The notes beneath the pieces were generated by a model that searched no databases, had not been told where the DNA came from, and saw nothing but the letters and a program-made list of their open reading frames with translations. Shown here one piece after another: positions 17,462-25,532 of a DNA stretch of 64,000 bases. Made by a program: the position numbers and the translations under genes. The DNA comes from Phycisphaerae bacterium (lineage in GTDB: Bacteria; Planctomycetota; Phycisphaerae; UBA1845; PWPN01): positions 62,001 to 126,000 of the forward strand of contig JAGNEZ010000002.1 of the NCBI GenBank assembly GCA_018003015.1, in the 5' to 3' direction. Positions within the stretch are counted from its first letter, which is position 1. Every line of letters starts with the position of its first letter.

Positions 17462-19129
17462 TTAGTCTGTGACCCGGCTCGCGAACTCCCCGTCTGCGGT
17501 TTCGGTGACCACTTCTTGGCCGGGCTGGACCTGGTCGGCGGCGGTGACGATGCGACCGTCTCTGCGGTCGCGGGTGATGGTGAAGCCGCGGGCCAGTGTC
17601 TTGTGATGACTGGTGGCCTCCAGGCGGCTGACCAGCGATTGCAGCGATTGCCATGCCGGTTTGAGGCGGTGAGCGAGCGATCGGGTGAGTTCAAGCTCGA
17701 GCTTGCGGAGCCGTTCGTTCTCGGTGGCGACCTGGCGGACGGGCGAGGTGGCTCGCAGGGCTCGCTCCTTCTCGTCGATCCGGTTCGCCAGTTGACGAGT
17801 GTGCAGACGTGCGGCGCGATCGAGGCGGCTGGCCGTTGTCGCCAGTCGGTCGTGAGCCTGCCGCAACATAGCCTGCGGTCGAACGCCCGCCAGTCTGACT
17901 TCCGTTGCATGGAGTCGGCGGTCATGAGCTAGGAGGGACTGTGACTGACTCCATTGCAGCCGCGACGCCAGGTGTTCGAGTTGCTGCAGCTGCCGATGGA
18001 GCACGGTCTGGGGACGGCCGGCGGCCAGATTGACCTCCAGCTGGTGCAGTCGACTTCGTTGGCGGTCAATGAGTCGTCCAATGGCCGCCTGGAGTCGCGA
18101 GGTGGCATCGTCCAGCCGCTGCTCGGCCTCCTGGATCAAGCTGCCCGGATCGCGCATCCAGGAGACCCGGCCAATGGCGTCCACCTTCGAGCGAGACAAC
18201 TCCAGCCGGTTTCGCATCGCCCGGTGGAGTCGTGCCTGGCACTCGTCCAGTCCTGCGAGCAGCTCGGACCGGACGGGTACAGCCAGCTCGGCGGCGGCGG
18301 TGGGCGTGGCGGCCCGCAGGTCGGCCACCAGATCGGCGATGGTGATGTCCACCTCGTGTCCCACGCCGCTGATGATCGGGATCCGGCTGGCATGGATGGC
18401 ACGGGCGACGGGTTCCTCGTTGAATGCCCAGAGCTCTTCGAGTGAACCGCCGCCGCGGGCCACGATGATCGTGTCGATACCGCCCAGCGACGCGGCCTCA
18501 CGGTTGAGCCGGGCGATCGCGTCGGCGATTTCCGCGGCGGCCCCCTCGCCCTGCACCTTCACCGGGTGGACGAGGACCTGCACGCAGGGGTACCGCCGCT
18601 GAAGGGTCCGCAGGATGTCGCGGACGGCCGCTCCGGTGGGGCTGGTGACGACGGCGATGTTCCGGGGATAGGGGGCGATCGGCTTCTTGTGCCGAGGGTC
18701 GAAAAGGCCCTCCTTCTCCAGTTGTTCGCGGAGCTGGCGGAAAGCGAGTTCCAGGGCGCCCGTGCCGCGCGGCTCGAGTCTGCGGATGATGAACTGGCAT
18801 TGACCGCGGTTCTCGTAGAAGTCCACGTAGCCGGTGGCGATGACTGCCATGCCGTCGGCCGGTTTGAACTTCAGGTCGGCGGCTCCGGATCGCCACATGA
18901 CCGCCCTGATCTCGCCGCCTTTGTCCTTCAAGGTCAGGTAGAGGTGGCCGCTGGTGTGGCGGGTGAAGTTGCTGATCTCGCCGATCAGGTGGATGGTGCC
19001 GGGCAGTCCGTCGGCGAGAGTCCGCTTGATGGCCGCGGTTAACTGGCTGACCGTGACCTGTCTCGGCAGGGGGGGAGCGGTCGGGGTCCGGATCCGGTCG
19101 GGATCGAACGCCGGGCGCTGGGCGGTCAT
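17462..19129 (-). CDS. xseA: Exodeoxyribonuclease VII large subunit
   Basis: A 555-residue nuclease subunit that, with XseB, degrades single-stranded DNA to oligonucleotides. It has the N-terminal OB-fold (about 25-120, IHLIGEISNFTRHTSGHLYLTL region) and the catalytic domain (about 140-330, with VVTSPTGAAVRDIL, VARGGGSLEELWAFN and SGVGHEVDITIADLVAD). A long coiled-coil region of Arg/Gln-rich helices follows, then a C-terminal segment ARGFTITRDRRDGRIV. It starts one base after the stop of the YmdB-type gene, so the pair is an operon. No xseB was found downstream. Confidence 0.95.
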   Translation of the reverse strand: MTAQRPAFDPDRIRTPTAPPLPRQVTVSQLTAAIKRTLADGLPGTIHLIGEISNFTRHTSGHLYLTLKDKGGEIRAVMWRSGAADLKFKPADGMAVIATGYVDFYENRGQCQFIIRRLEPRGTGALELAFRQLREQLEKEGLFDPRHKKPIAPYPRNIAVVTSPTGAAVRDILRTLQRRYPCVQVLVHPVKVQGEGAAAEIADAIARLNREAASLGGIDTIIVARGGGSLEELWAFNEEPVARAIHASRIPIISGVGHEVDITIADLVADLRAATPTAAAELAVPVRSELLAGLDECQARLHRAMRNRLELSRSKVDAIGRVSWMRDPGSLIQEAEQRLDDATSRLQAAIGRLIDRQRSRLHQLEVNLAAGRPQTVLHRQLQQLEHLASRLQWSQSQSLLAHDRRLHATEVRLAGVRPQAMLRQAHDRLATTASRLDRAARLHTRQLANRIDEKERALRATSPVRQVATENERLRKLELELTRSLAHRLKPAWQSLQSLVSRLEATSHHKTLARGFTITRDRRDGRIVTAADQVQPGQEVVTETADGEFASRVTD

Positions 19130-19130
19130 G

Positions 19131-19961
19131 TCAGTCCACCTCTCCGCCGGCCAGGTTGACGAACAGGGGGCTCGATTTGTCGATGCAGATTCGCTCCACG
19201 TGCTCGGCCTTGCCGGTGGTCGACTCCACGCCGACCAGGAGTCCGCACAGCCGCGGGTCGCCCTCGGCCACGTCGAACGCGTGGGGCAGGTTGGTCAGAA
19301 AGGTGCGAATGACCCGGTCCTTGAGCCGCCCGAGGACCGAGTCAAACGGCCCAGTCATGCCGAGGTCGGTGAGATAGGCCGTTCCGTTGGGTAGGATGCT
19401 CTCGTCGGCGGTCTGCACGTGAGTGTGCGTGCCGACCACGGCGCTGACCCGCCCATCGAGGTACCAGCCCATGGCAACCTTCTCGCTGGTGGCCTCGGCG
19501 TGCACGTCGACCACGACGATCTTGACGTCGGGCGGGAGCTGCTTGAGTACGCGGTCCACGGCGTGAAACGGGCAATCCACCATGGTCTTCATGAACAGTC
19601 GCCCGAGCAGTGAGATGATCGCCACTTTCGGGCCGAGCTTGGTCTGGCAGATCGCGACGTGCCTGCCGACCGCCTGGGGGGACATGTTTGCGGGGCGTAC
19701 GATCCGGTCCGAACTCTCCAGGACCGGAATGATCTCCTGGCGGCGGTAGATGTGGTCGCCCAGGGTGATGAGGTCGACCCCGTAGCGCCTAAACTTCTCA
19801 AAGAGTTGCGGGGTGAGGCCGGATCCGCCAGCAGCGTTCTCCGCATTGGCGATCACGCAGTGAATGTTGTATTCCCGGGCCAGATGGGGGAGGGTTTGGG
19901 AGATCGCATAGCGCCCCGGCCGGCCCACGACATCTCCGATACACAGGAGATTGACTCGCAT
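19131..19961 (-). CDS. YmdB-type metallophosphoesterase (TIGR00282 family)
   Basis: A 276-residue calcineurin-like phosphoesterase; the Bacillus family member YmdB hydrolyses cyclic nucleotides. Metal ligands are visible in order: LCIGDVVGRPGR (residue 10 region), ANAENAAGGSGL (Glu/Asn), TLGDHIYRR (in place of GNH), VVDVHAEATSEK and VVGTHTHVQTADE. Length is normal for the family. In many bacteria this gene neighbours rny; here it is directly upstream of xseA instead. The substrate in this organism is inferred only. Confidence 0.9.
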   Translation of the reverse strand: MRVNLLCIGDVVGRPGRYAISQTLPHLAREYNIHCVIANAENAAGGSGLTPQLFEKFRRYGVDLITLGDHIYRRQEIIPVLESSDRIVRPANMSPQAVGRHVAICQTKLGPKVAIISLLGRLFMKTMVDCPFHAVDRVLKQLPPDVKIVVVDVHAEATSEKVAMGWYLDGRVSAVVGTHTHVQTADESILPNGTAYLTDLGMTGPFDSVLGRLKDRVIRTFLTNLPHAFDVAEGDPRLCGLLVGVESTTGKAEHVERICIDKSSPLFVNLAGGEVD

Positions 19962-20147
19962 TTCAGGACTTTCTAGCCACGGTGGTGTCCGTATTCGCTC
20001 CGTGGATCCTCAAGGATAGCGTGTCCGGCTCGGCGGGGCAATGGTCCTCAGGACGGCCCGCTCCTCATCCCCTGCTTCACACCCGCTTGGCAGGATTGAC
20101 CGCCCAAGGCATCACGGAACCGAGGCCGCCGCCACCGGGAGGCGGGG

Positions 20148-20665
20148 TCATCGCCGGCCGCCAAACCAGCCGTGCACCGGTACGGTGGTGATCCGGGCGA
20201 GTCGCTGGCCGCACGCGGCAGCATGGACCGGCGAGCAGTTGGAGACGAATCGGCCGCCGTGGCTCTCGACGACCTGCCGTTCCCGAGCGAAGTCCGGGCG
20301 GTTGTTCTGCTCGTATTCCTTGCCTTTCACGTAGACGTCAGGACGCAGCTCGCCAGGAGGTCGGGGGAAGTCAAGTTGGGGTTGATGCAAACCAGATCGA
20401 CGACCTCGAGGGCGGCGAGGTTCTCGGCCCGCATTTCTTCAGGGATGTAGGGTCGCTGCAGGCCCTTGCCGACCTGGGAATCACCGGTCAGCGAGACGAC
20501 GAGCGGGTCTCCCTGCTGGCGGGCGAACTCGAGCTAGCGGACGTGCCCGGGGTGGACGATGTCGAAGCAGCCTTGGCAGTGGACGACGGTCTGGCCGGCC
20601 GCGCGGGCGACTGCGACCTGGTCCAGCAACTCCTCCTTGTTCACGATCTTGTCGGGTACGCTCAT
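20148..20665 (-). pseudogene. Broken heptose-1-phosphate adenylyltransferase-like gene (RfaE/HldE nucleotidyltransferase domain)
   Basis: Reading from ATG at 20665: the nucleotidyltransferase signature CFDIVHPGHVR is followed at once by an in-frame TAG (20536-20534) where the family has Tyr/Leu. The reading then continues as LEFARQQGDPLVVSLTGDS, then RPYIPEEMRAENLAALEVVD. Near 20358 the frame shifts by one to give LRPDVYVKGKEYE and ERQVVESHGGRF before stopping at 20148. The kinase (PfkB) half present in bifunctional homologues is absent, and the last 30 residues do not match the family. One nonsense and at least one frameshift make it non-functional unless these are sequencing errors. Confidence 0.82.
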
Positions 20666-20800
20666 ATATCGGTTAAGTTATCGGATCTCGTCCACGGGGG
20701 ATCGGCCGGTGGTATGGACCGCGGGTGGCTGCCGGCGGCCGCTCGAATCCTCGTTGTCCCATAGGCGAACAGCGGAACGGCATTCAGCAATTCACAGGGC

Positions 20801-20830
20801 TTGCTGATTCATAACATCTTTTCATATAAA
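20801..20830 (+). promoter_or_regulatory. Candidate promoter in an AT-rich patch
   Basis: TTGCTG (20801-20806), 18-base spacer, TATAAA (20825-20830). It lies in the most AT-rich stretch of this gap, with an imperfect inverted repeat AACAT...ATGTT around it. No gene begins immediately after; it may contribute to the RNA candidate at 20947 or be an operator site. Confidence 0.25.
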
Positions 20831-20910
20831 GAGATAATGTTGTTTCTTAGGCATACTTGCGCGGACAACTCGGTGTGACGCGGAGTTCTTGCTCGGATTC
20901 TGGGCCCGTG

Positions 20911-20940
20911 TTGCTTGAAATCAGGTCAGGGTTGTAGTAT
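20911..20940 (+). promoter_or_regulatory. Candidate promoter of a small RNA
   Basis: TTGCTT (20911-20916), 18-base spacer, TAGTAT (20935-20940). The predicted start at about 20947 is followed some 155 bases later by a strong intrinsic terminator, with no convincing coding frame between. Confidence 0.35.
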
Positions 20941-20946
20941 GTTACC

Positions 20947-21105
20947 ACGGGTGGATCGGACGGGGCGGTAGGGGAATCGTGTCACAAGAGGGTCCGTCGG
21001 ATTCGCGTTGGAAAGAGGATGTCCGCCTGTGGGCGGTTCGCCGTGGGGCTTTTCCCCTCCGGAAAACACCGGGCTGTCGTAAGGCACCTGGTGTTTTCTT
21101 TTTGG
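20947..21105 (+). ncRNA. Candidate small non-coding RNA
   Basis: About 158 bases bounded by a promoter-like sequence (20911-20940) and an intrinsic terminator (21062-21104). The interior can form short stems: CCGCC/GGCGG around TGTG near 21029-21042, CGGAC/GTCCG, and a GGGGAA/TTCCCC pairing. A 70-codon frame from a GTG at 20979 reads through the terminator stem and has no Shine-Dalgarno site, so I treat it as chance. It does not match by eye any riboswitch, 6S, SRP or tmRNA hallmark I know. It could be a free sRNA or a regulator of the downstream RRM-protein gene. Confidence 0.4.
21062..21104 (+). terminator. Rho-independent terminator
   Basis: A 12-base stem, GAAAACACCGGG (21062-21073) with CCTGGTGTTTTC (21087-21098), one G-T pair, 13-base loop, followed directly by TTTTT (21099-21103). 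This is the clearest intrinsic terminator in the window. Confidence 0.8.
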
Positions 21106-21208
21106 ACAATCGATTCCCCTTGGTCAGACGTGTGGTGCGGGGGTTGGGTCTCATCGTCCAGGGCAGGCGCTGGCGTGTGCTTCAGGATTGAAGGTCGGTT
21201 TGCTGAAG

Positions 21209-21236
21209 TTGCATTCGCGTGGTCAGCCGCTATACT
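21209..21236 (+). promoter_or_regulatory. Candidate promoter of the RRM-protein gene
   Basis: TTGCAT (21209-21214), 16-base spacer, TATACT (21231-21236). It would give the RRM-protein mRNA a 5' leader of about 165 bases. Confidence 0.45.
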
Positions 21237-21405
21237 TGTTGCAGTTGGTTTGACGAACGAGCAGGGTACGCGACCTCTGTCGTAGCATGTCCGGACCGTT
21301 CCCTCAATCGCCGCTCCAGCTTCTAGGCCGAGATGCCGGCCGCTTTCTGATCCGACCCGGAAAGTGAAACCTGGGTCGTTCTGCCCTATCACAGGAGAAG
21401 AATAG

Positions 21406-21741
21406 ATGGGCAAGAAACTGTATGTTGGGAACCTGACCTACGACGTGACCAGCTCTGATCTGGAGCAGCTCTTTGCCGCCCATGGGACTGTCGAGAGTGC
21501 TGAGGTCATTGCCGACCGCATGAGCGGCCGGAGCAAAGGATTCGGCTTCGTCGAGATGAGTTCGCCCCAGGAAGCCCAGGCTGCGATCGATGCTCTGAAC
21601 GGCAAGGATCACGGCGGGCGTGTACTGACCGTCAATGAGGCCAAGCCGCGGGAGAATCGCAGTGGTGGCGGCGGTGGCGGTGGACGAGGGGGGCGCGGCG
21701 GCTACGGTGGTGGCGGAGGTGGCGGCGGTCGCCGTTACTGA
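21406..21741 (+). CDS. Glycine-rich RRM RNA-binding protein
   Basis: A 111-residue protein with a strong AGGAGAAG Shine-Dalgarno site. A single RRM spans residues 3-82, with RNP2 LYVGNLTYDV and RNP1 SKGFGFVEM, both with the aromatic residues used for RNA stacking. The tail (about 87-111) is a run of Gly with Arg/Tyr ending in RRY, like cyanobacterial Rbp and cold-induced plant glycine-rich proteins. Such bacterial proteins bind single-stranded RNA and are often cold- or stress-regulated; the roughly 165-base leader hints at post-transcriptional control. It is flanked by its own promoter and terminator, so is probably monocistronic. Confidence 0.93.
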   Translation: MGKKLYVGNLTYDVTSSDLEQLFAAHGTVESAEVIADRMSGRSKGFGFVEMSSPQEAQAAIDALNGKDHGGRVLTVNEAKPRENRSGGGGGGGRGGRGGYGGGGGGGGRRY

Positions 21742-21774
21742 GCCGCTTCTCCCGGGTCGATCGACCTGTCGATC

Positions 21775-21808
21775 AAGAAGGCCACGCACGAGAGTGCGTG
21801 GCCTTCTT
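21775..21808 (+). terminator. Terminator after the RRM-protein gene
   Basis: A 15-base perfect stem: AAGAAGGCCACGCAC (21775-21789) and GTGCGTGGCCTTCTT (21794-21808), with loop GAGA. The T-rich side of the stem and TTCTT are followed by only a short T-run, but the A/T symmetry would let it work in both directions. Confidence 0.75.
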
Positions 21809-21945
21809 CTTGGGTGGGTTTCACAACAGGCTGACCGAGCCTGGCCGCCGGCGGTCGAGCGGGGGTGTCGGCTTCGGATTCAAGGGGGGGTGTTGGGCAT
21901 CCCGGTCTTCGAGTTCCGGTGCCGGAGGGCGGCGCTGTCATCGGG

Positions 21946-23427
21946 TCACAGGGCTGCCGCGATCCGTCGGAAGTGGTAGCCGGTGATGGCCAGGGTCATG
22001 GCCTCGGGGAACGCGCGGCGATGAAAGACCAGGATCTTGGTGAGGAACTTCCAGTACTCGCGCCGCCCGCGGGTCAGCACTCCCATGATCCACAGTGACT
22101 TGATGACCGCTCGGATGTCCGAGGCGGGGCGGGGTATCTGTGGACCGCGGGGGTGGTACTCGCGGAGGAAGGTCAGGATTCTGGCGTAATAGGCCTTTGG
22201 CGTGTAGAGCCGTTTGACCAGTGAGCGGTATCCCTCGATCAGCATTTCGCGGTCGAGCTTGGGGATGAAATTCAGGACGGCGTCGAGGTTGTTGCCCGTC
22301 GTTTGGCTGATGATACGTCCCTCTTCCTTCAGCCGGTTCCAGAGCCGGGTACCTGGCAGGGCGGTCAGGAGGCCGACCATCGCCGTGGCGATACCCGCTT
22401 CCTGGATGAACTTGATCTGCCGTTCGAAGATGTTCGGTTTGTCATTGTCAAAGCCGACGATGAAGCCGCCCATGACCTCGATCCCGGCTTTCTGGATGGT
22501 TCTGACGGCCGCGATCAGGTCGCGCTGGGTATTCTGGACCTTGGCGCATTCCGTCAGGCTGGCCTCCTCGGGTGTCTCGATGCCGACGAACACCTTCTTG
22601 AAGCCAGCCCGGGCCATGAGGTCGAGCAACTCGGGGTCGTCGGCCAGGTTGAGGGAGGCCTCGGTGGTGAAGGCGATGGCCGGATCGCGTCGCTCTCGCC
22701 AGGCGATCAACTCGCGGAGGAAGGCTTTCACCTTGGCCTTGTTGCCGATGAAGTTGTCGTCCACGATGAAGATCGAATCGTCCCAGCCGGCGTCGACCAG
22801 CGAGTCGAGCTCGCGGATCATCTGTTTGGTGCTCTTGACCCGGGGCACGCGCCCATTCATGACGATGATGTCGCAGAATTCGCAGTTGAACGGGCATCCG
22901 CGAGAGGATTGCAGGGGCATGAGGGCGTACTGACTCATGTTAATGAGGTCCCACCTGGGCACCGGCGTCAGGCTCAGGTCTGGCCGCTGCTCATGGCGGT
23001 AGTAGTGCTTCACTTGTCCGGCGACCATGTCCGCGATCAGGTTGGGCATGATGTTCTCGGCCTCGCCGAGCACGAAGTGCTGGACCTCGGGGAACTGGTC
23101 GTGTCCGGTCATGAAAAGCGGGCCGCCGGCGACCAGGGGCTTGCCCAAGGAGTTGGCCCGGGCGATGACCTGCCGGGCGGAATCCGCCTGCACGATCATG
23201 GCGGAGACGAAGACGTAGTCGGCCCAGGCCAGATCGGCATCCGTCAGCCGGGTGACGTTGAGGTCGATCAGCTTGAGGTTCCATTCGCGAGGCAGCATGG
23301 CGGCCACGGTCAGGAGCCCGAGCGGCGGGAAGGCCGCTTTCTTGGCGACGAACGGCAGAACGTGCTTGAAGCTCCAGAACGTATCCGGTGTGGCTGCGGA
23401 AACAAGTAGTATTTTCATCGTTTCCAT
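21946..23427 (-). CDS. B12-binding-domain radical SAM protein (DUF4070-type C-terminus)
   Basis: A 493-residue protein. The ATG at 23427 is chosen because METMKILLVSAATP begins the B12-binding fold; a longer frame upstream is Pro/Arg-rich and not protein-like. Residues 1-150 form a cobalamin-binding Rossmann domain with PPLGLLTVAAMLP. The radical SAM cysteines lie in SSRGCPFNCEFCDIIV near 182 (CxxxCxxC), followed by a TIM-barrel core with VFVGIETPEEASL. The C-terminal region has the LYTPKAYYARILTFL segment seen with DUF4070. Relatives include hopanoid and bacteriochlorophyll modifying enzymes; the substrate here cannot be assigned. Confidence 0.85.
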   Translation of the reverse strand: METMKILLVSAATPDTFWSFKHVLPFVAKKAAFPPLGLLTVAAMLPREWNLKLIDLNVTRLTDADLAWADYVFVSAMIVQADSARQVIARANSLGKPLVAGGPLFMTGHDQFPEVQHFVLGEAENIMPNLIADMVAGQVKHYYRHEQRPDLSLTPVPRWDLINMSQYALMPLQSSRGCPFNCEFCDIIVMNGRVPRVKSTKQMIRELDSLVDAGWDDSIFIVDDNFIGNKAKVKAFLRELIAWRERRDPAIAFTTEASLNLADDPELLDLMARAGFKKVFVGIETPEEASLTECAKVQNTQRDLIAAVRTIQKAGIEVMGGFIVGFDNDKPNIFERQIKFIQEAGIATAMVGLLTALPGTRLWNRLKEEGRIISQTTGNNLDAVLNFIPKLDREMLIEGYRSLVKRLYTPKAYYARILTFLREYHPRGPQIPRPASDIRAVIKSLWIMGVLTRGRREYWKFLTKILVFHRRAFPEAMTLAITGYHFRRIAAAL

Positions 23428-23588
23428 ACCCTGTCCCCCCTCGCTCGTCGGTTCCTGGTGCATCACTATAGGCTTCCCTGGGGCCTGATGCAATCTCCTG
23501 CCGGGCGACGGTGAGGGCGGACCGCTTTGGCGAGGTCTGGCGCCTTGGGCTGCGGCGAGCTCGGGGGGGGGCGGCGCTGCCGACCGGC

Positions 23589-25532
23589 TCACCCGCAAGC
23601 GAGCACGAACTGGTCGTGCAGATGGGCGTACTTGCCGTCCTGCTCCAGGAGTTCGGCGTGTGAACCCCGTTCGATAATCCGCCCGTTGTCGATGACCAGG
23701 ATGCAGTCGGCTCGCTGGATGGTGCTCAGCCGGTGGGCGACGACAAAGGTGGTCCGGCCGCGCATCAGCTGTTCGAGCGAGTTCTGGATTTGCCGCTCGG
23801 TCGTGGTATCCACCGAACTGGTGGCTTCGTCGAGCATGAAGATCCGCGGGTTGGCCAGGAACGCCCGGGTGAAGCAGATGAGTTGCCGCTGGCCGATCGA
23901 CATGTTGGCTCCGCGTTCGCCGACCTCGGTGGCGAAACCATCGAGGAGGCTCATGATCGCGTCGTAGGTGCCCAGTTTCCGGGCGGCCTCGAGGACGTCG
24001 GTGTCGGTGGCCGCCGGTCGGGCGTAGCGGATGTTGTCCATGACCGTGCCGGTGAACAGGTAGTTGGTCTGAAGGACCAGTCCCATCTGGCGATGCAGCG
24101 ATTCGCTGGTGACCTGGCGGATGTCCTGTCGGTCCACCAGGATGGCTCCTTTCTGCGGGAGGTAGAACCTGGCGATCAAGGAGATGATGCTGCTCTTACC
24201 GCTGCCGGTTGCGCCCACCAAGGCGATCATCTGCCCCGGCTCCGCGATGAAGCTGATGTCATGCAGTACGGGCTTGTCCGGTCTGTAGCCGAAGGTGACG
24301 TCGTGGAATTCGACCTGTCCCTGGATCGGCGGCATGGGCCGAGCCCCGGTCAGATCGGTTACCTCGGGCTTGGTGTCCAGCAGGGTGAACACGCGTTCGC
24401 CGCCGGCCATGGCCATCATCAGCTGGTTGTAGAAGTTGCCGAAGTTGATGATTGGGGCCATGAACCAGTCCCAGTAGAGGAACGCTGTGACCACGCTGCC
24501 TACGCCGAAGCGCCTGTCGATGCGGTTGGTGGCCACGAGATAGCCGCCGTAGACCAGGATGATCATCCGGCCGATGAAACCGACGAAGCCGAGCAGCGGC
24601 TGGTAGACGCCGTTGACGCGGGAGGCTCTTACATTGTTCAGGGTGTTCGCGTCCTGGAGACGATCGAAGACGCCGAGGTTGAATGATTGCCGGTTGAATG
24701 CAGTCACGACCCGTACGCCGGTGATGTTCTCGGCCAAGTTGGTGGAGACGCGGGTGAAGCCTTCGCGGGCGATCTGGTACATGATCGCAGCCTTGCGGCG
24801 GTAGGCCCGGTTGAGAATGAACAGGACCGGGGCGAGCCACGCCACGGCCAGGAAGAGGCGCGGTTCGGTGGCGAGCAGCATGGTCGTGGCCACGCACATC
24901 ATGATCGAGTTCTTCGCCACGCTGTCGATGCCCCAGACGTTCATCTCGCGCAGGCTGTTGATGTCGGTGGTGCTGCGGCTGATGAGCCGGCCGAGCTTGG
25001 TCCTGTCGTAGAAGCTCATCGAGAGCTCCTGCAGGTGGGCGAAGAGCCGTCGGCGGAGATCGAACTGCACCTTCTCGCCCGCGTGGGTCATGATCAGGAT
25101 GGTCCAGCGGTGCAGCAACATGGCGACGGCCAGGACCGCGGCCCAGAGAAGGACGATCGCTCCGAGGTGGCGGATCGCAGCCGCCTCGGTGGGCATAGGG
25201 TTGAGCTGCCCGTTCGCGTAGTTGGTGGTCCAGTTGATGATCGCCCCGATGAAACGCGGCGACTGCATTTCGAGCAAGATCATGACCATGCCGAGGGTGA
25301 TGCCCTTGACGTAGTGACGGCGGTAGGGCTTCATGCAGGATAGTAGCCGGCTGATCATCTGCCGATCGATAGGGCGATAGCGCGGCTCACCCTCCTCGTT
25401 GAGGACCTCGAGCTGCTCGGCCGTGGTGCGCCGCCGGAGCCTGCGGCGGACTGCGGCGGCGGCGGACCGAGCGGCCAACAGCATTTGCCGGAGGGGTTTG
25501 GCGCGCCGGGTTGTCTCCTCGAGGTCAGGCAT
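23589..25532 (-). CDS. ABC exporter half-transporter, catalytic partner
   Basis: A 647-residue fused membrane-ATPase half-transporter (MsbA/multidrug type). The ATG at 25532 overlaps the stop of the partner gene by 8 bases, deciding the start. Six membrane helices lie at about 70-350 after a charged 60-residue N-terminal extension. The ATPase domain has Walker A VGATGSGKSSIIS near 435, an atypical signature MSIGQRQL in place of LSGGQ near 535, and Walker B IFMLDEATSSVD with the catalytic Glu. Together with the next gene it should form a heterodimer. The substrate (lipid, drug or peptide) is unknown. Confidence 0.9.
   Translation of the reverse strand: MPDLEETTRRAKPLRQMLLAARSAAAAVRRRLRRRTTAEQLEVLNEEGEPRYRPIDRQMISRLLSCMKPYRRHYVKGITLGMVMILLEMQSPRFIGAIINWTTNYANGQLNPMPTEAAAIRHLGAIVLLWAAVLAVAMLLHRWTILIMTHAGEKVQFDLRRRLFAHLQELSMSFYDRTKLGRLISRSTTDINSLREMNVWGIDSVAKNSIMMCVATTMLLATEPRLFLAVAWLAPVLFILNRAYRRKAAIMYQIAREGFTRVSTNLAENITGVRVVTAFNRQSFNLGVFDRLQDANTLNNVRASRVNGVYQPLLGFVGFIGRMIILVYGGYLVATNRIDRRFGVGSVVTAFLYWDWFMAPIINFGNFYNQLMMAMAGGERVFTLLDTKPEVTDLTGARPMPPIQGQVEFHDVTFGYRPDKPVLHDISFIAEPGQMIALVGATGSGKSSIISLIARFYLPQKGAILVDRQDIRQVTSESLHRQMGLVLQTNYLFTGTVMDNIRYARPAATDTDVLEAARKLGTYDAIMSLLDGFATEVGERGANMSIGQRQLICFTRAFLANPRIFMLDEATSSVDTTTERQIQNSLEQLMRGRTTFVVAHRLSTIQRADCILVIDNGRIIERGSHAELLEQDGKYAHLHDQFVLACG

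Noticed and set aside
20979-21191. 70-codon open frame in the small-RNA region
   Set aside because: No Shine-Dalgarno site and it reads through a strong intrinsic terminator.
22303-23409. 368-codon plus-strand open frame
   Set aside because: Antisense to the radical SAM gene; the translation has no motif and codon bias follows the opposite strand.
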